From Priapulus caudatus (Eukaryota; Priapulida; Priapulimorpha; Priapulimorphida; Priapulidae): 52,889 nt of DNA. The DNA lies in NCBI RefSeq assembly GCF_000485595.1, contig NW_014577535.1, positions 19,557 to 72,445 on the forward strand. The letters run 5' to 3'. The translations under genes and the position numbers were made by a program. The notes beneath the pieces are model-generated. The model had not been told where the DNA came from, made no database searches, and saw nothing but the letters and a program-made list of their open reading frames with translations. Below, piece by piece: positions 48,801 through 52,889 of this stretch; within the stretch, counting starts at the first letter, position 1, and every line of letters begins with the position of its first letter.

Positions 48801-51368
48801 AACGAGAGGGGAGGGTTCGCCGGCGCCTACACGGGCGGCGGCGGGTACCCCGATCACACGAGTGTGCCTCCTCCCAGAGGCTTCCCCGAGCGGGGTGCGG
48901 CGACGCGTGGGTACGTGGACCGCGGGAGGGGCGGTCACCCGAGAGCACAAGGTAACCGTGGCAACTGGCAGGGCCACGATCCTAACTGGATGAACAACAG
49001 GTGGCAGCAGGAGGCAGAGGAAGAGGAGGCATCTGTCGATGGTGGTGATTTCTCTTTTTCTTCGGCATCGACAAGGAAGCCTTCGTGGCAAGAACAGGGC
49101 AGAGGTGAAAACGATTCATGGGTGCCGTATCACAATTCAAAGCAGAAACAGAGAGTGAGCAGAAGCCAACAAGATGAGGAAGACGTCTTTGAAACTGCAG
49201 CAACTAACAGGAACAGCAACGAAGGTGATCGGCGTAAATTTTCTGTGTCTTCAAAGTGGAAACAGCAAGATGAAGAGAATCGCTATGCTCTACCTCTTTC
49301 GTTCAGTTCCGCAAAGTGGAAACACCAAGGAAGACAGAGTGAAGAAGCCGAAATGCTTGAGTCATATAGCTCCACATTGCGTCCAAACAACGACAGAATA
49401 GAAAGCAAAGAGTCGGTTGCGCCGATGCCATTGAAAACGAAAACACTAAAGGAGAAAGATGAAACTGTTGAAAGTAGTGTGAATGCTGTGATTTGTGATA
49501 ATAAGCACGTTGAAGGAACTGTTCACCCTCGCCCCCTCGCCAATTACTGGGACGAATGGCAAAACGGGGAGCAGTCAGGCTTTGGGCGATCAGAATGGAG
49601 TAACGAAAATCTGACAGAGCCAACGACACTGCCGAACCCAATGCGAGGCCGACCGCAAACGCCACCTGGCGAGTATCCGTACCACGATGAGGACGCTGCC
49701 GAACAGTTGCTCCGATTGGACGATGAGCGTGAGAACTGCGCCGAATTTGACGAATCCGACGACGACGTCGACTCCTTGGTGTCGCGCCTCGTAGCAGCTC
49801 TCGTCGCCGATGTCATCGGAGAAACTCCTTATCCATTTGCGGAGGTTGCAGCGCGCTGCGCTCGGGAGAGTGAATGTGCTAGCAGTAAGTCGGATACAGC
49901 TGTTGAACCCCACACGTTGACGACAATGGCAGACGCCGCACGCGGTGATATCAGTAAAGACGAAGAGCCAGATCTCGCTGCCTTTAGACTGCCTTCGACG
50001 TTTTCTTTGACAAGAAGGGCTGTGGATGAGGAGGGCATGCTCAAGAAACCAGTTCCCCATAACAGCGACGATCATAAAGATGCCTGGGATAGGGAAGGTC
50101 CGCGTAGGAGCACCACGCAAGCAACGTCGTTTTCGCACGGAAAGGTTGCCGATGCGAAGCAGGGTCCCACCGAGGACGCAGGTCGTCCACATCCGCAGAA
50201 AGAGTGCGGTTATTTTCGACACGACTTTGACGCGGCGAGAGAGCCGCACGGCTACGAACAGCCCGGCGGTTACAGGGAATTCCGAGGGCGCGGCTGGCGT
50301 GGCCGTGGCGACTACCGCGGCAACTTCCGCGGTGGCTTCAGGGGCCAAGGAGATTACTTCGGTGATATGCGAGGCCGGGGCAGGGGCAGGGGTCATGCAC
50401 GCGGATACCACGACGCAAGATTCAACTACTGGGAGGAACGAGATGGCAGGGGCAGGCAGGCTGAGTTCGGTGACCGCCGGTATCCAGATGGCGATCGCCG
50501 ATATCCGGACGACAACCGCAGGTATCCTGACGACGATCGCAGGCATCCGAACGACGATCGCCGGTATCCTGATGACAATCGTCGGCATCCTGACGACGAC
50601 CGTCGGTACCCTGACGACGACCGTCGGTATCGAGACAACGACCGATCCAGCGGCAACAGGCACCTGAGCCGGGAGAGCAAGTACGAGAAGCCGCCGCGCG
50701 AATCGCCGCGGCGGCACCGCAGCGCCGGCGAGGCGAAGAGCGGTGGAGACTTTGCGCAGGAGCTGAGCCGCTACGAGCGCTGGCGGGACGAGTCGCGGCT
50801 CGACCGCTCGCGCTCGTACGGTCGCAGCAGCAGCGACGAGGACGGCTGGTTGTCGGAGGAGAACCGCTCGATGGAGCACGTCCCAGCGTCCAGGAGGACG
50901 GAGAGGTACGAGTCGGCAAGCGAGCGCGACAGCAGGCAGAGCCCGCATAGATCCGTACGAGAGTCGATCGAGTCGAAGAGGCGATACAGCGAGTCGTCCA
51001 GTCGTCACGGTTTCGAGGCGAACACGACCAAGGTTCCGCCGGCGAAAAAAGTTGCGCCGCGACCGAAAACTCCGCCGCCGACGAAGAAACGAAAAGCGGA
51101 AGCATCCGTTACTCGATCTCCCGTGGCCCAGGTGGCGCCACCGAAGCCGGCCGCGCGCACGTCTGCCCCTAAAGCGAGACAGGCCGCAGTGAAGCGAGCG
51201 CTTTCGCCTGCCAACTCGCCAGCTACCAAGCGCATTAGCGTACGACCGGCACCGGTGGTGGAAACAGAGGAAGGTGAGATTCTATCCGACGAAGACGACA
51301 CACCGACGGTCGACGCGTGCGTGTCTGCGGGGTTGCGCGCCATCGTGGACACGTCATCGTCGTCATCA

Positions 51369-51407
<39 letters not shown>

Positions 51408-51854
51408 TCGCAGTCGAGCGACAGCTGTGATGCGATGATGATGCAGGATGTACCTGCAGGCGTCAGGTCATCTCCGAGACGGCAGCGGGCGCCGCGTCCT
51501 GGCAAGGATCACGCAGAGGACGGCCAGCGAGGGCAGGAGTCTCCTCCTCAGCCGCCTGCTCGAGAACCGCCTCCTCGAGTTCCCGTCGAGGAGGAATCAG
51601 CCGACGTACATTCCAGTCAGGGTCGCTCCTCTCTCGCACACGACGAGAGGGGGGTGGCGGCGCACGACGAGAGGGGGGTGGCAGCACACGACGAGAGGGG
51701 GGTGCAGTCACATGACAAGAGGGGAGTGCAGTCACACGACGAGAGGGTGGCGGCGCACGACGGAGGGGGGTGGCCAGCACACGACGAGAGGGGGGTGGCG
51801 GCGCACGACGAGAGGGGGGTGCAGCACACGACGAGAGGGGGTCCAGTCACATGA
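11105..51854 (+). CDS. SCAF4/SCAF8: SCAF4/SCAF8-like RNA polymerase II CTD-associated factor (14 coding exons)
   Basis: Orthologue of the SR-related CTD-associated factors SCAF4/SCAF8, nuclear proteins that bind phosphorylated RNA polymerase II CTD and RNA. In human cells they suppress use of early polyadenylation sites, and SCAF8 also promotes elongation. Exon join: 11105-11134, 14565-14693, 15622-15783, 16092-16188, 19764-19804, 44623-44742, 45295-45320, 45449-45574, 45810-45901, 46589-46689, 46800-46907, 47250-47427, 47577-47687, 47959-51854. Every junction is GT-AG and phase-compatible. The product is about 1738 residues to this stop. Order: CTD-interacting domain (about 1-140), Pro patch, coiled Gln/Leu segments (about 154-240), basic RS-like linker, RRM (about 275-345) with TIWVGHL and GCAYVVM, post-RRM block with YWDVDQGVSYIPW, then a tail of about 1300 residues. 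An exon for the part between the Pro patch and DPHELL could be missed in intron 5. The C-terminus may extend in shifted frames to 52617. Family assignment is firm. One-to-one assignment to SCAF4 or SCAF8 is not possible here. Confidence 0.93.
11416..12716. mobile_element. Foldback (long inverted-repeat) element in SCAF intron 1
   Basis: Two long arms, about 11416-11870 and 12030-12716, are inverted copies. The ends read TGGGCGAGTTTGTTTGGG and, on the other strand, TGGGCGCATTTGTTTGGG. Inner arm sequence such as GGAGCGTTTCAATAAAATAT, the CGAGCGAATTTTGGCAGC block and GCGCAGTTTATGTAA matches in inverted orientation. The right arm carries extra GGATCA-rich sequence at about 12,600-12,700. No transposase is encoded. 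No convincing target duplication was found. Confidence 0.8.
13168..13215. repeat. (ACTATATACATATAT)n short tandem repeat
   Basis: About three copies of a 15-bp ATATATACT-type unit. Confidence 0.8.
13216..14564. other. Remainder of SCAF intron 1
   Basis: AT-rich intron with scattered short open frames and no recognisable domain. Nothing beyond the splice acceptor tract at its end is supported. Confidence 0.5.
14565..14693 (+). CDS. SCAF4/SCAF8: SCAF exon 2 (CTD-interacting domain, part 1)
   Basis: Acceptor TTTTTTCCAG and donor AAG|GTAAAT, phase 0 at both ends, 43 codons. It encodes the first CID helices, with the conserved KPPLSKAKM and FYKHVVYNVEKF segments. Confidence 0.95.
15225..15402. 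repeat. Clustered palindromes in SCAF intron 2
   Basis: Two palindromic hairpins lie side by side. One is around AACTTCCACACGTGGAAG and AAATATCAAACACGTGTGATATTTT (about 15255-15306). The other spans about 15335-15397, where GTGGAAGTTGCTGCGC is inverted as GCGCAGCAACTTCCAC. Recurrent GTGTGGAA/TTCCACAC words suggest a small foldback-type element. It lies about 225 bp before exon 3. Confidence 0.7.
15622..15783 (+). CDS. SCAF4/SCAF8: SCAF exon 3 (CTD-interacting domain, part 2)
   Basis: Acceptor TCTGTTTTCAG, donor AGA|GTATGT, phase 0, 54 codons. It contains PGLYVIDSIVKQSRHQFG. The Asp in this YVIDSI motif is the conserved CID residue that contacts the CTD peptide. An (AT)n tract follows the donor directly. 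Confidence 0.96.
15796..15828. repeat. (AT)n microsatellite
   Basis: AT dinucleotide tract immediately after the exon 3 donor. Confidence 0.9.
16092..16188 (+). CDS. SCAF4/SCAF8: SCAF exon 4 (CTD-interacting domain, end)
   Basis: Acceptor TGCCCAG, strong donor T|GTAAGTATG, 97 nt, leaving phase 1. It encodes the last CID helices beginning GKVRKVLSIWMKQRYF, matching the KIVRVLNLWQK region of vertebrate SCAFs. Confidence 0.95.
16609..16773. mobile_element. TIR element with 9-bp target duplication, copy 1
   Basis: The ends are inverted: GCTCATAGGGTCTATGTCC on the left and GCTGAGAGGGTCTATGTCC read from the right. The TIRs extend about 40 bp through GTACCCTGGTA. The element is flanked by the direct repeat GTTAGTTTA at 16600-16608 and 16774-16782. 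The interior has a telomere-like GGTTAGGGTTCGGGTTAGGG. A 9-bp duplication would fit Mutator-like transposition, but no transposase is present. Confidence 0.8.
17351..19588. mobile_element. Nested foldback element in SCAF intron 4
   Basis: The tips are exact inverted copies: ATCAAGAGCTAAT at 17351-17363 and its reverse complement at 19576-19588, embedded in AT dinucleotides. The long arms pair 18770-19060 with 19320-19575; shared words include GATACTCCTAGGC, CACAGGCCTCACGGCG and CGCATCCACAATATTCACTATCC. The left arm is interrupted right after its tip, so 17364 to about 18772 appears to be a later insertion. That insertion itself holds the TIR element at 18207-18483. No coding capacity. Confidence 0.75.
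18207..18483. mobile_element. Diverged TIR element related to the 16609 element
   Basis: It begins GGCTGAGAGGGTCTGTGTCCCCC and ends, on the other strand, GGCTCATAGCGGTC. It has the same GTACC-rich subterminal sequence and an internal CCCTAACCGCCAACCCTAAC telomere-like stretch. It also carries a G/C homopolymer run that may be badly sequenced. No clear target duplication. Confidence 0.6.
19764..19804 (+). CDS. SCAF4/SCAF8: SCAF exon 5 (proline patch)
   Basis: A 41-nt exon with acceptor TTTCCTTGCAG and donor GAG|GTTAGT. The split codon with exon 4 gives Leu, followed by PPPPPPEPKSVEE. Vertebrate SCAFs also have a Pro-rich stretch just after the CID. It ends in phase 0, which fits exon 6. Confidence 0.8.
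20274..22273. mobile_element. Foldback family A, copy 1 (with internal insertion)
   Basis: The tips are ATCAAGAGTACATAATAGG at 20274 and its exact inverse ending at 22273. About 115 bp of outer arm matches in inverted orientation (TATGACAC.GTTTTAACAGCG, ATTCTATCAATATGTGAATAAATATATTC). The inner right arm is displaced: a right-arm piece ends near 20925, and the outer right arm resumes near 22132. About 1.2 kb therefore looks inserted between them. No transposase. Both ends sit next to AT-rich sequence. Confidence 0.78.
23059..23297. mobile_element. Short foldback/MITE with about 90-bp arms
   Basis: Left arm from AGTACTAGTAGAGTCCAC at 23059 through TTAACGAAGCCTGCC and GTGTGACAGACGGGGCGGT. The right arm ends at 23297 as the inverted copy with few mismatches. 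The loop is about 50 bp. Non-coding. Confidence 0.82.
24515..25257. mobile_element. Foldback family A, copy 2
   Basis: The same arms as the 20274 element but without the 1.2-kb insertion, giving a nearly complete palindrome of about 740 bp with arms of about 360 bp. The left tip is degraded and the right tip reads GATTATGCACTCTTGAT. The centre contains GAATCAGCTGCTAGCTAG. Confidence 0.78.
25661..26116. mobile_element. TIR element with CAGACCTGCCAAC ends
   Basis: The left end CAGGACCTGCCAAC and the right end read inversely as CAGACCTGCCAAC. Such ends occur on non-autonomous hAT-type elements. I see no matching 8-bp target duplication, perhaps because of the indel noise in this tract. Non-coding. 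Confidence 0.55.
27564..27588. other. Assembly gap (25 N)
   Basis: A run of 25 N between the two copies of the ~4-kb tract. Confidence 1.
27594..32225. repeat. ~4-kb duplicated tract, copy 2
   Basis: Starts at TCTGTTTTAAATTCATACC just after the gap and follows copy 1 to the CACATATATACTATTAACACGG end. The first ~350 bp align poorly. It holds about 600 extra bases at about 30,590-31,230 that copy 1 lacks. Frequent single-base insertions relative to copy 1 destroy any open frame. Confidence 0.88.
28518..29290. mobile_element. Foldback family A, copy 3 (duplicate of copy 2)
   Basis: Same position within the duplicated tract as 24515-25257. The right tip is GATTATGCACTCTTGAT, ending at 29290. 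Confidence 0.75.
32821..32876. repeat. Hairpin-only foldback remnant 1
   Basis: A palindrome centred on CACCATGGTG with arms CCAAGAGTACATAATAACACC and, inverted, CAAGGAGTACCATAATAACACC in part. The arm core GAGTACATAATA equals the tip of foldback family A. Confidence 0.8.
32944..33140. repeat. GTGC/GCGTGCGTGC-rich simple repeat
   Basis: About 200 bp of alternating G/C-T low-complexity sequence. It opens frames on both strands (Cys/Ala/Val-rich on +, Thr/His/Ala/Arg-rich on -) that are not genes. Confidence 0.85.
33749..33872. repeat. GT/GC microsatellite
   Basis: Compound (GT)n-(GTGC)n-(GC)n-(GT)n tract. Confidence 0.9.
34036..34386. mobile_element. hAT-type MITE with 8-bp target duplication CTTCAGCC
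   Basis: The ends are ATGGGCGTAAATCC and, inverted, CAGGGGCGTAAATCC. The perfect direct repeat CTTCAGCC flanks it at 34028-34035 and 34387-34394. An 8-bp duplication with CAGGG-type ends fits the hAT superfamily. The interior is G/C homopolymer-rich (ggggg/ccccc) and non-coding. A second GCAGGGGCGTGTACAGGGG end-like sequence inside suggests nesting. Confidence 0.85.
34706..34744. repeat. 39-bp near-perfect palindrome
   Basis: CTTACCAAAAAGAAGGCC is followed by its near inverse GGCCTCCTTTTGGTAAG around a TTCC centre. It would form a strong hairpin in RNA or cruciform DNA. The element is not identified. Confidence 0.8.
35514..36352. mobile_element. TIR element with TAACTCTGAGTTA subterminal palindromes
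   Basis: The ends are GGACCCGGTTCCACA and its inverse TGTGTGGAACCGGGTCC. Both subterminal regions are filled with about ten copies of TTAACTCTGAGTTAA or halves of it. A second end-like CATTCCACAGTCGTGGATTAAC lies at about 35600, suggesting an internal duplication of the left end. Similar GG.CCCG..TTCACA ends occur on PIF/Harbinger- and ISL2EU-type MITEs, but the target duplication is unclear. The centre contains a tRNA-like segment. Confidence 0.75.
35987..36058 (+). pseudogene. tRNA-Ile-like (GAT) sequence inside a TIR element
   Basis: The 3' half is canonical: anticodon loop CTGATGA, variable region, then a T arm GCGGG-TTCAATC-CCCGT with five pairs including one G-U and a perfect B box GGTTCAATCCC. 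The run CGTGCTGATGACGCGAACG closely resembles eukaryotic tRNA-Ile. The D arm (TAGCCGCAGCTGTTAAAGCGC) is degraded with an extra base in the A box, and the acceptor stem has mismatches, so a functional tRNA is unlikely. It is better read as a tRNA-derived SINE head or captured pseudogene. Confidence 0.55.
36964..37020. repeat. 22-bp tandem repeat, about 2.5 copies
   Basis: AAGGGCCTGTTCAATTTGTCT is repeated in direct tandem, with a third partial copy. Confidence 0.85.
37105..37562 (+). repeat. Inverted-pair repeat, left member
   Basis: About 450 bp matching 43586-44055 in reverse orientation. Shared blocks include GTTTTAAAACT..GGCT, GTTGCTTACAACGA.GGTGGC, AGCCCTCGGTCT, CTTTGTCAGGGTGGCAGCAC and TAAGTGCATAAATAATAGTA (inverse). 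Confidence 0.85.
38954..38963. other. Assembly gap (10 N)
   Basis: A run of ten N, about 25 bp before the left end of the 38989 TIR element. Confidence 1.
38989..39547. mobile_element. TIR element with 9-bp target duplication, copy 2
   Basis: The left end GCTGAAGGGTCGTTGTCG and the right end, inverted, GCAGATGGGGTCGTTGTCG. TIRs of about 50 bp continue through TATCAGGTACTACAGATATG. Flanking direct repeats GCTAGTAAG lie at 38980-38988 and 39548-39556. The interior carries CCCTAACCCTAACCCTAACG. The end motif, the 9-bp duplication and the telomere-like core match the element at 16609. A hAT-like MITE is nested inside at 39135-39474. Confidence 0.83.
39135..39474. mobile_element. Nested hAT-like MITE (TAGTGATGTC ends)
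   Basis: The ends are TAGTGATGTCACGATC and, inverted, TAGTGTTGTCAATCGG. Subterminal GATCATCGATTAT/ATAATCGATCATCG is inverted too. Flanking octamers AACAATAC and CATAATAC agree at six of eight positions, consistent with an aged 8-bp duplication. A TA-only duplication (Tc1/mariner) is the alternative. Related end sequence occurs at about 27,398, 32,052 and 35,040. Confidence 0.65.
39788..39831. repeat. Hairpin-only foldback remnant 2 (44-bp perfect palindrome)
   Basis: Arm CAGGAGTAGATAATAGGG plus AATT, followed directly by its exact inverse, inside TATATAT flanks. There is no loop. Confidence 0.95.
40884..40970. repeat. (ACACATAT)n tandem repeat
   Basis: About ten copies of an 8-bp ACACATAT-type unit, with one variant stretch. 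Confidence 0.9.
42627..43056. mobile_element. TIR element with GCGTTCGATTTGCTTCCCC ends
   Basis: GCGTTCGATTTGCTTCCCC near the left end is exactly inverted near the right end, and TTAACCTGG/CCAGGTTAA continues the arms. The right end reads TTAGGGCGTTCG from outside, typical of hAT-like MITEs. The target duplication is not clear. Non-coding. Confidence 0.75.
43219..43253. repeat. Hairpin-only foldback remnant 3 (35-bp palindrome)
   Basis: CAGGAGTAGATAATAGG is followed by CCCTATTATCTACTCCTG. It has the same arm as the hairpin at 39788 but different flanks, so it is an independent insertion. Confidence 0.93.
43586..44055 (-). repeat. Inverted-pair repeat, right member
   Basis: Reverse-oriented copy of 37105-37562. 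The two lie about 6 kb apart. It is either two copies of one repeat family in opposite orientation or the arms of one large foldback. Confidence 0.85.
44623..44742 (+). CDS. SCAF4/SCAF8: SCAF exon 6
   Basis: Acceptor GTGATGTTGCAG, donor CAG|GTGAGG, 40 codons in phase 0. It encodes an amphipathic Gln/Leu-rich segment (DPHELLRSIQNQLM..., LMAQIQTLTEQLVKQ) resembling the helical IQTLQIQ / LQALTAQL region of vertebrate SCAF4/8. A roughly 24.8-kb intron precedes it. Confidence 0.88.
45295..45320 (+). CDS. SCAF4/SCAF8: SCAF exon 7 (microexon)
   Basis: A 26-nt exon with acceptor GCTTTGCAG and donor AAG|GTAAGC, encoding TLDQNAGG and leaving phase 2. The phase matches exon 8. The shortness makes it less certain than its neighbours, but removing it would break the frame. 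Confidence 0.75.
45449..45574 (+). CDS. SCAF4/SCAF8: SCAF exon 8
   Basis: Acceptor TTCTGTCATAG, donor CAG|GTTTGT, 126 nt. It encodes a helical DPDLLKQIQDISNALM segment, then an acidic/Ser region (SSGSEQDD), consistent with the linker before the RRM. It enters and leaves in phase 2. Confidence 0.88.
45810..45901 (+). CDS. SCAF4/SCAF8: SCAF exon 9 (basic RS-like linker)
   Basis: Acceptor TGTTTGGCAG, donor T|GTAAGTCT, 92 nt. It encodes SSRSSTPKRYRERDKERSRK, a short basic arginine/serine-type linker in the position of the RS-rich region of vertebrate SCAFs, but much shorter. Confidence 0.88.
46191..46520. mobile_element. hAT-like MITE in SCAF intron 9 with TSD TGTTGGTG
   Basis: The left end is CAGGGTGTGAAATTAACG and the right end reads inversely GGGTTATGAATTAAC. 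TGTTGGTG flanks it at 46183-46190 and 46521-46528. The interior has repeated GGACTCCCT/AGGGAGTCC motifs. Fragments with similar left ends (CAGGGCTTGAAACTAACGC at about 16257; CAGTGCACGAAATTAGC at about 36674) show the family is dispersed. Confidence 0.8.
46589..46689 (+). CDS. SCAF4/SCAF8: SCAF exon 10 (RRM first half)
   Basis: Acceptor GTGTTTCAG, donor TTT|GTAAGT, 101 nt. It encodes CTRTIWVGHL (RNP2 strand) and LQGEFEEFGGVESIF (helix 1 and strand 2), very close to vertebrate SCAF RRMs. Confidence 0.96.
46800..46907 (+). CDS. SCAF4/SCAF8: SCAF exon 11 (RRM second half)
   Basis: Acceptor CGTATTGCAG, donor AAG|GTGAGT, 36 codons in phase 0. It encodes MIPPRGCAYVVM (RNP1-equivalent strand 3) and the helix-2 sequence REDAYRAL. 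Confidence 0.96.
47250..47427 (+). CDS. SCAF4/SCAF8: SCAF exon 12 (post-RRM conserved block)
   Basis: Acceptor TTTGACAG, donor AAA|GTAAGG, 178 nt. It encodes MDWAPGKGVK, then YWDVDQGVSYIPWKKL, the diagnostic block following the RRM in SCAF4/8. Confidence 0.96.
47577..47687 (+). CDS. SCAF4/SCAF8: SCAF exon 13
   Basis: Acceptor CTTGTAG, donor CAAG|GTGAGA, 111 nt. It encodes a Gln/Met-rich segment (AFEQQKQPLGAMSQQ...) that joins in frame to exons 12 and 14. Confidence 0.88.
47959..51854 (+). CDS. SCAF4/SCAF8: SCAF exon 14 (long low-complexity C-terminal tail)
   Basis: Acceptor GTAATTGCAG. The exon is open for about 1297 codons to a TGA at 51852-51854. It starts APLHMSGVGPGMM, continues Pro/Gly/Met-rich with a GPPMQ tandem array (48411-48530), a charged middle, an RG/RGG box (about 50278-50415), an Asp/Arg heptad array (50472-50639), an Arg/Ser/Glu-rich stretch, a Lys/Pro/Ala basic region, a 19-Ser run (51354-51410) and a HDERGV array (from about 51637). 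Base composition is far more GC-rich than the introns. The stop falls inside a minisatellite with G runs of 5 or 6, so it could reflect an indel. See the downstream segment. Confidence 0.88.
48411..48530 (+). repeat. 15-bp coding minisatellite (GPPMQ)8
   Basis: Eight tandem 15-bp units in frame encode one APPMQ and seven GPPMQ pentapeptides in the SCAF tail. Confidence 0.95.
50472..50639 (+). repeat. 21-bp coding minisatellite (DRRYPDD)8
   Basis: Eight tandem 21-bp units encode heptads of the form DRRYPDD, with Y/H, D/N and G variants. They lie just after the RG/RGG box and give an alternating acid-base array. Confidence 0.95.
51354..51410 (+). repeat. Polyserine (TCG/TCA)19
   Basis: 19 serine codons, mostly TCG. 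The matching minus-strand reading is a poly-Asp shadow. Confidence 0.95.
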
Positions 51855-51990
51855 CGAGAGGGGGGTGGGGGCACACGATGAGAGGGGGTGGCGGCACGCG
51901 ACGAGAGGGGGTGGCGGCGCACAGACGAGAGGGGGTGGCGGCGCACGACGAGAGGGGTGTGGCGGCACACGACGAGCAGGGGGTGGCAGT
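51637..51990 (+). repeat. ~24-bp minisatellite encoding HDERGVAA-type units
   Basis: About 14 degenerate units built on CACGACGAGAGGGGG, with G-run length varying between 4 and 6. The first eight stay in one frame (HDERGVAA, HDERGVQS, HDKRGVQS and similar). G-run changes then move the frame and create the stops at 51854 and 51881. Confidence 0.9.
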
Positions 51991-52617
51991 CACACGCGGA
52001 GGCAGCCGAGGACGTGTCGTCGTCGTCGGAGCAGCACGATGACAACAACTGCAGTCCGTCGGACAGCTGCCGACGCCGCGGTGACGATGGCGCATCGATC
52101 GCAGCCACGGCGCGGTGACACTCGACGACTCGAACGTGAGCAGCGGTCTGCAGGACGCCATCATGGACAGCACGACGCAGTAAACTGCCGTACACTGCCA
52201 GCCACCACGCTCTGCAGCAGCAGCAGCAGCAGCAACAGCGCAGCGCCGCAACCGACTTGTGCTGCGTCACGGAGGAAGAGGAGGAGGAGGAGGAGGATGC
52301 GGTTGTCACGGCGGCGGCGGCGGCGGCTAGCGCGGTAAACAGCAGCGTGATGACGCAGAACAGCTTCCAGGACGTGCTCGGCCGGTCGAACGACGCGGGC
52401 GACGTTGCCGCGGGCAACCGCGCGTCGGTTGACGATGCGGGCGCGGCGGCGGGATGGGACGGGTGATGCGGCGACGGAGGCTAGGACTGAAAGACAGGTG
52501 GTCGTCGCGGTTAACGAGGTTAACGAGTGCACGTCGAGTAGCAACAGCAGGAACGTCAGTGAGCCGGAGATGTTGTTCCTAGAGAGAAGCTTTTCCAATG
52601 ACGTTAGCTCTCTTTAG
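51855..52617 (+). CDS. Probable frame-broken continuation of the SCAF C-terminus
   Basis: Protein-like sequence continues after the first stop but in changing frames. The main frame reopens at 51882-52118 and ends with EAAEDVSSSSEQHDDNNC, which resembles the Ser-run/acidic style upstream. A second frame at about 52115-52183 reads VTLDDSNVSSGLQDAIMDS. The main frame again at about 52185-52466 has a poly-Gln run, a poly-Glu run and NSSVMTQNSFQDVLGRSND. A third frame ends at 52617 with NVSEPEMLFLERSFSNDVSS. Either assembly indels broke one long tail, or this is 3'UTR with residual coding-like composition. Confidence 0.5.
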
Positions 52618-52889
52618 GCTGCCGGTAGAGTGATTGTGCCAGACGTGCCGGCCATCCACGTCTTGTTTTGCCAAAGGCATCGAATTCAGTGGTCAATTAG
52701 TGTTACATTCACAAGTGAAAGTGTATTGTCCGTAATGGGATGTAGGTGATATAAATTAGTATTCCACATATTATGAAAAAGATGTTTCTGTTTTGGAAGT
52801 CTGAAATGTAAGAGAAAGTGAAATCACTTAAACGTATACTTCAGCTGTAATATTTTATGACTTGTACATATTGTAATTAAGGCGCGTAT
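52618..52889 (+). other. Probable SCAF 3'UTR
   Basis: Composition turns AT-rich just after the 52617 stop and no open frame continues. No AATAAA is present before the window ends. A TATAAA at 52750-52755 is a weak variant signal. The transcript end is probably outside the window. Confidence 0.45.

Noticed and set aside
48075-49091. Long minus-strand open frame (338 codons) and others opposite SCAF exon 14
   Set aside because: They are antisense shadows of a GC-rich, stop-poor coding exon. The plus-strand frame joins to the conserved SCAF exons and carries the recognisable repeats. The minus reading does not match any family.
49590-51008. 472-codon minus-strand open frame
   Set aside because: It is a shadow of the exon 14 reading frame. 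Its Val/Ile/Arg repeats are simply the reverse reading of the DRRYPDD minisatellite.

Overview
The window is eukaryotic nuclear DNA. It carries a multi-exon gene with GT-AG introns, long AT-rich introns, CT/GT/AT microsatellites, many short terminal-inverted-repeat (TIR) elements, a decayed hAT transposase and two runs of N (25 and 10 bases). The protein and repeat content fit an animal, most likely a marine invertebrate. I cannot fix the phylum from sequence alone.

Only one functional gene is well supported. It lies on the + strand and is the orthologue of vertebrate SCAF4/SCAF8, SR-related factors that bind the RNA polymerase II C-terminal domain (CTD). I reconstruct 14 coding exons from a 30-nt first coding exon at 11105-11134 to a 3.9-kb last exon starting at 47959. 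All thirteen introns have GT-AG ends and compatible phases. Exons 1-4 encode the CTD-interacting domain, exons 10-11 an RRM with intact RNP motifs, exon 12 the conserved post-RRM block, and exon 14 a long low-complexity tail with short tandem peptide repeats and an RG/RGG box. The first stop in exon 14 is at 51854. Protein-like sequence continues in shifted frames to a stop at 52617, so the true C-terminus is uncertain.

Layout. 0.5-2.9 kb: a minus-strand frame with far too few stops, probably a decayed unidentified coding sequence. 2.9-4.2 kb: hAT transposase relic (DUF4371/ZMYM1 type). 4.2-10.5 kb: AT-rich DNA, microsatellites and diverged repeats with no gene seen. 10.5-11.1 kb: probable promoter and 5' leader. 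11.1-52.9 kb: the SCAF gene. Intron 1 holds a 1.3-kb foldback element. Intron 4 holds a nested foldback and TIR elements. Intron 5 is about 24.8 kb and is packed with foldbacks, short TIR elements, three near-perfect hairpins, a TIR element enclosing a tRNA-like segment, and a ~4-kb tract present twice around the 25-N gap. That tract looks more like an assembly artefact than biology.

No prokaryote-type operon, CRISPR array or defence system is present. The most novel material is the transposable-element biology: hairpin-only foldback remnants, a small TIR family with 9-bp target duplications and telomere-like interiors, and the tRNA-like segment inside a TIR element. The fast-evolving repeat tail of the SCAF protein is also notable.
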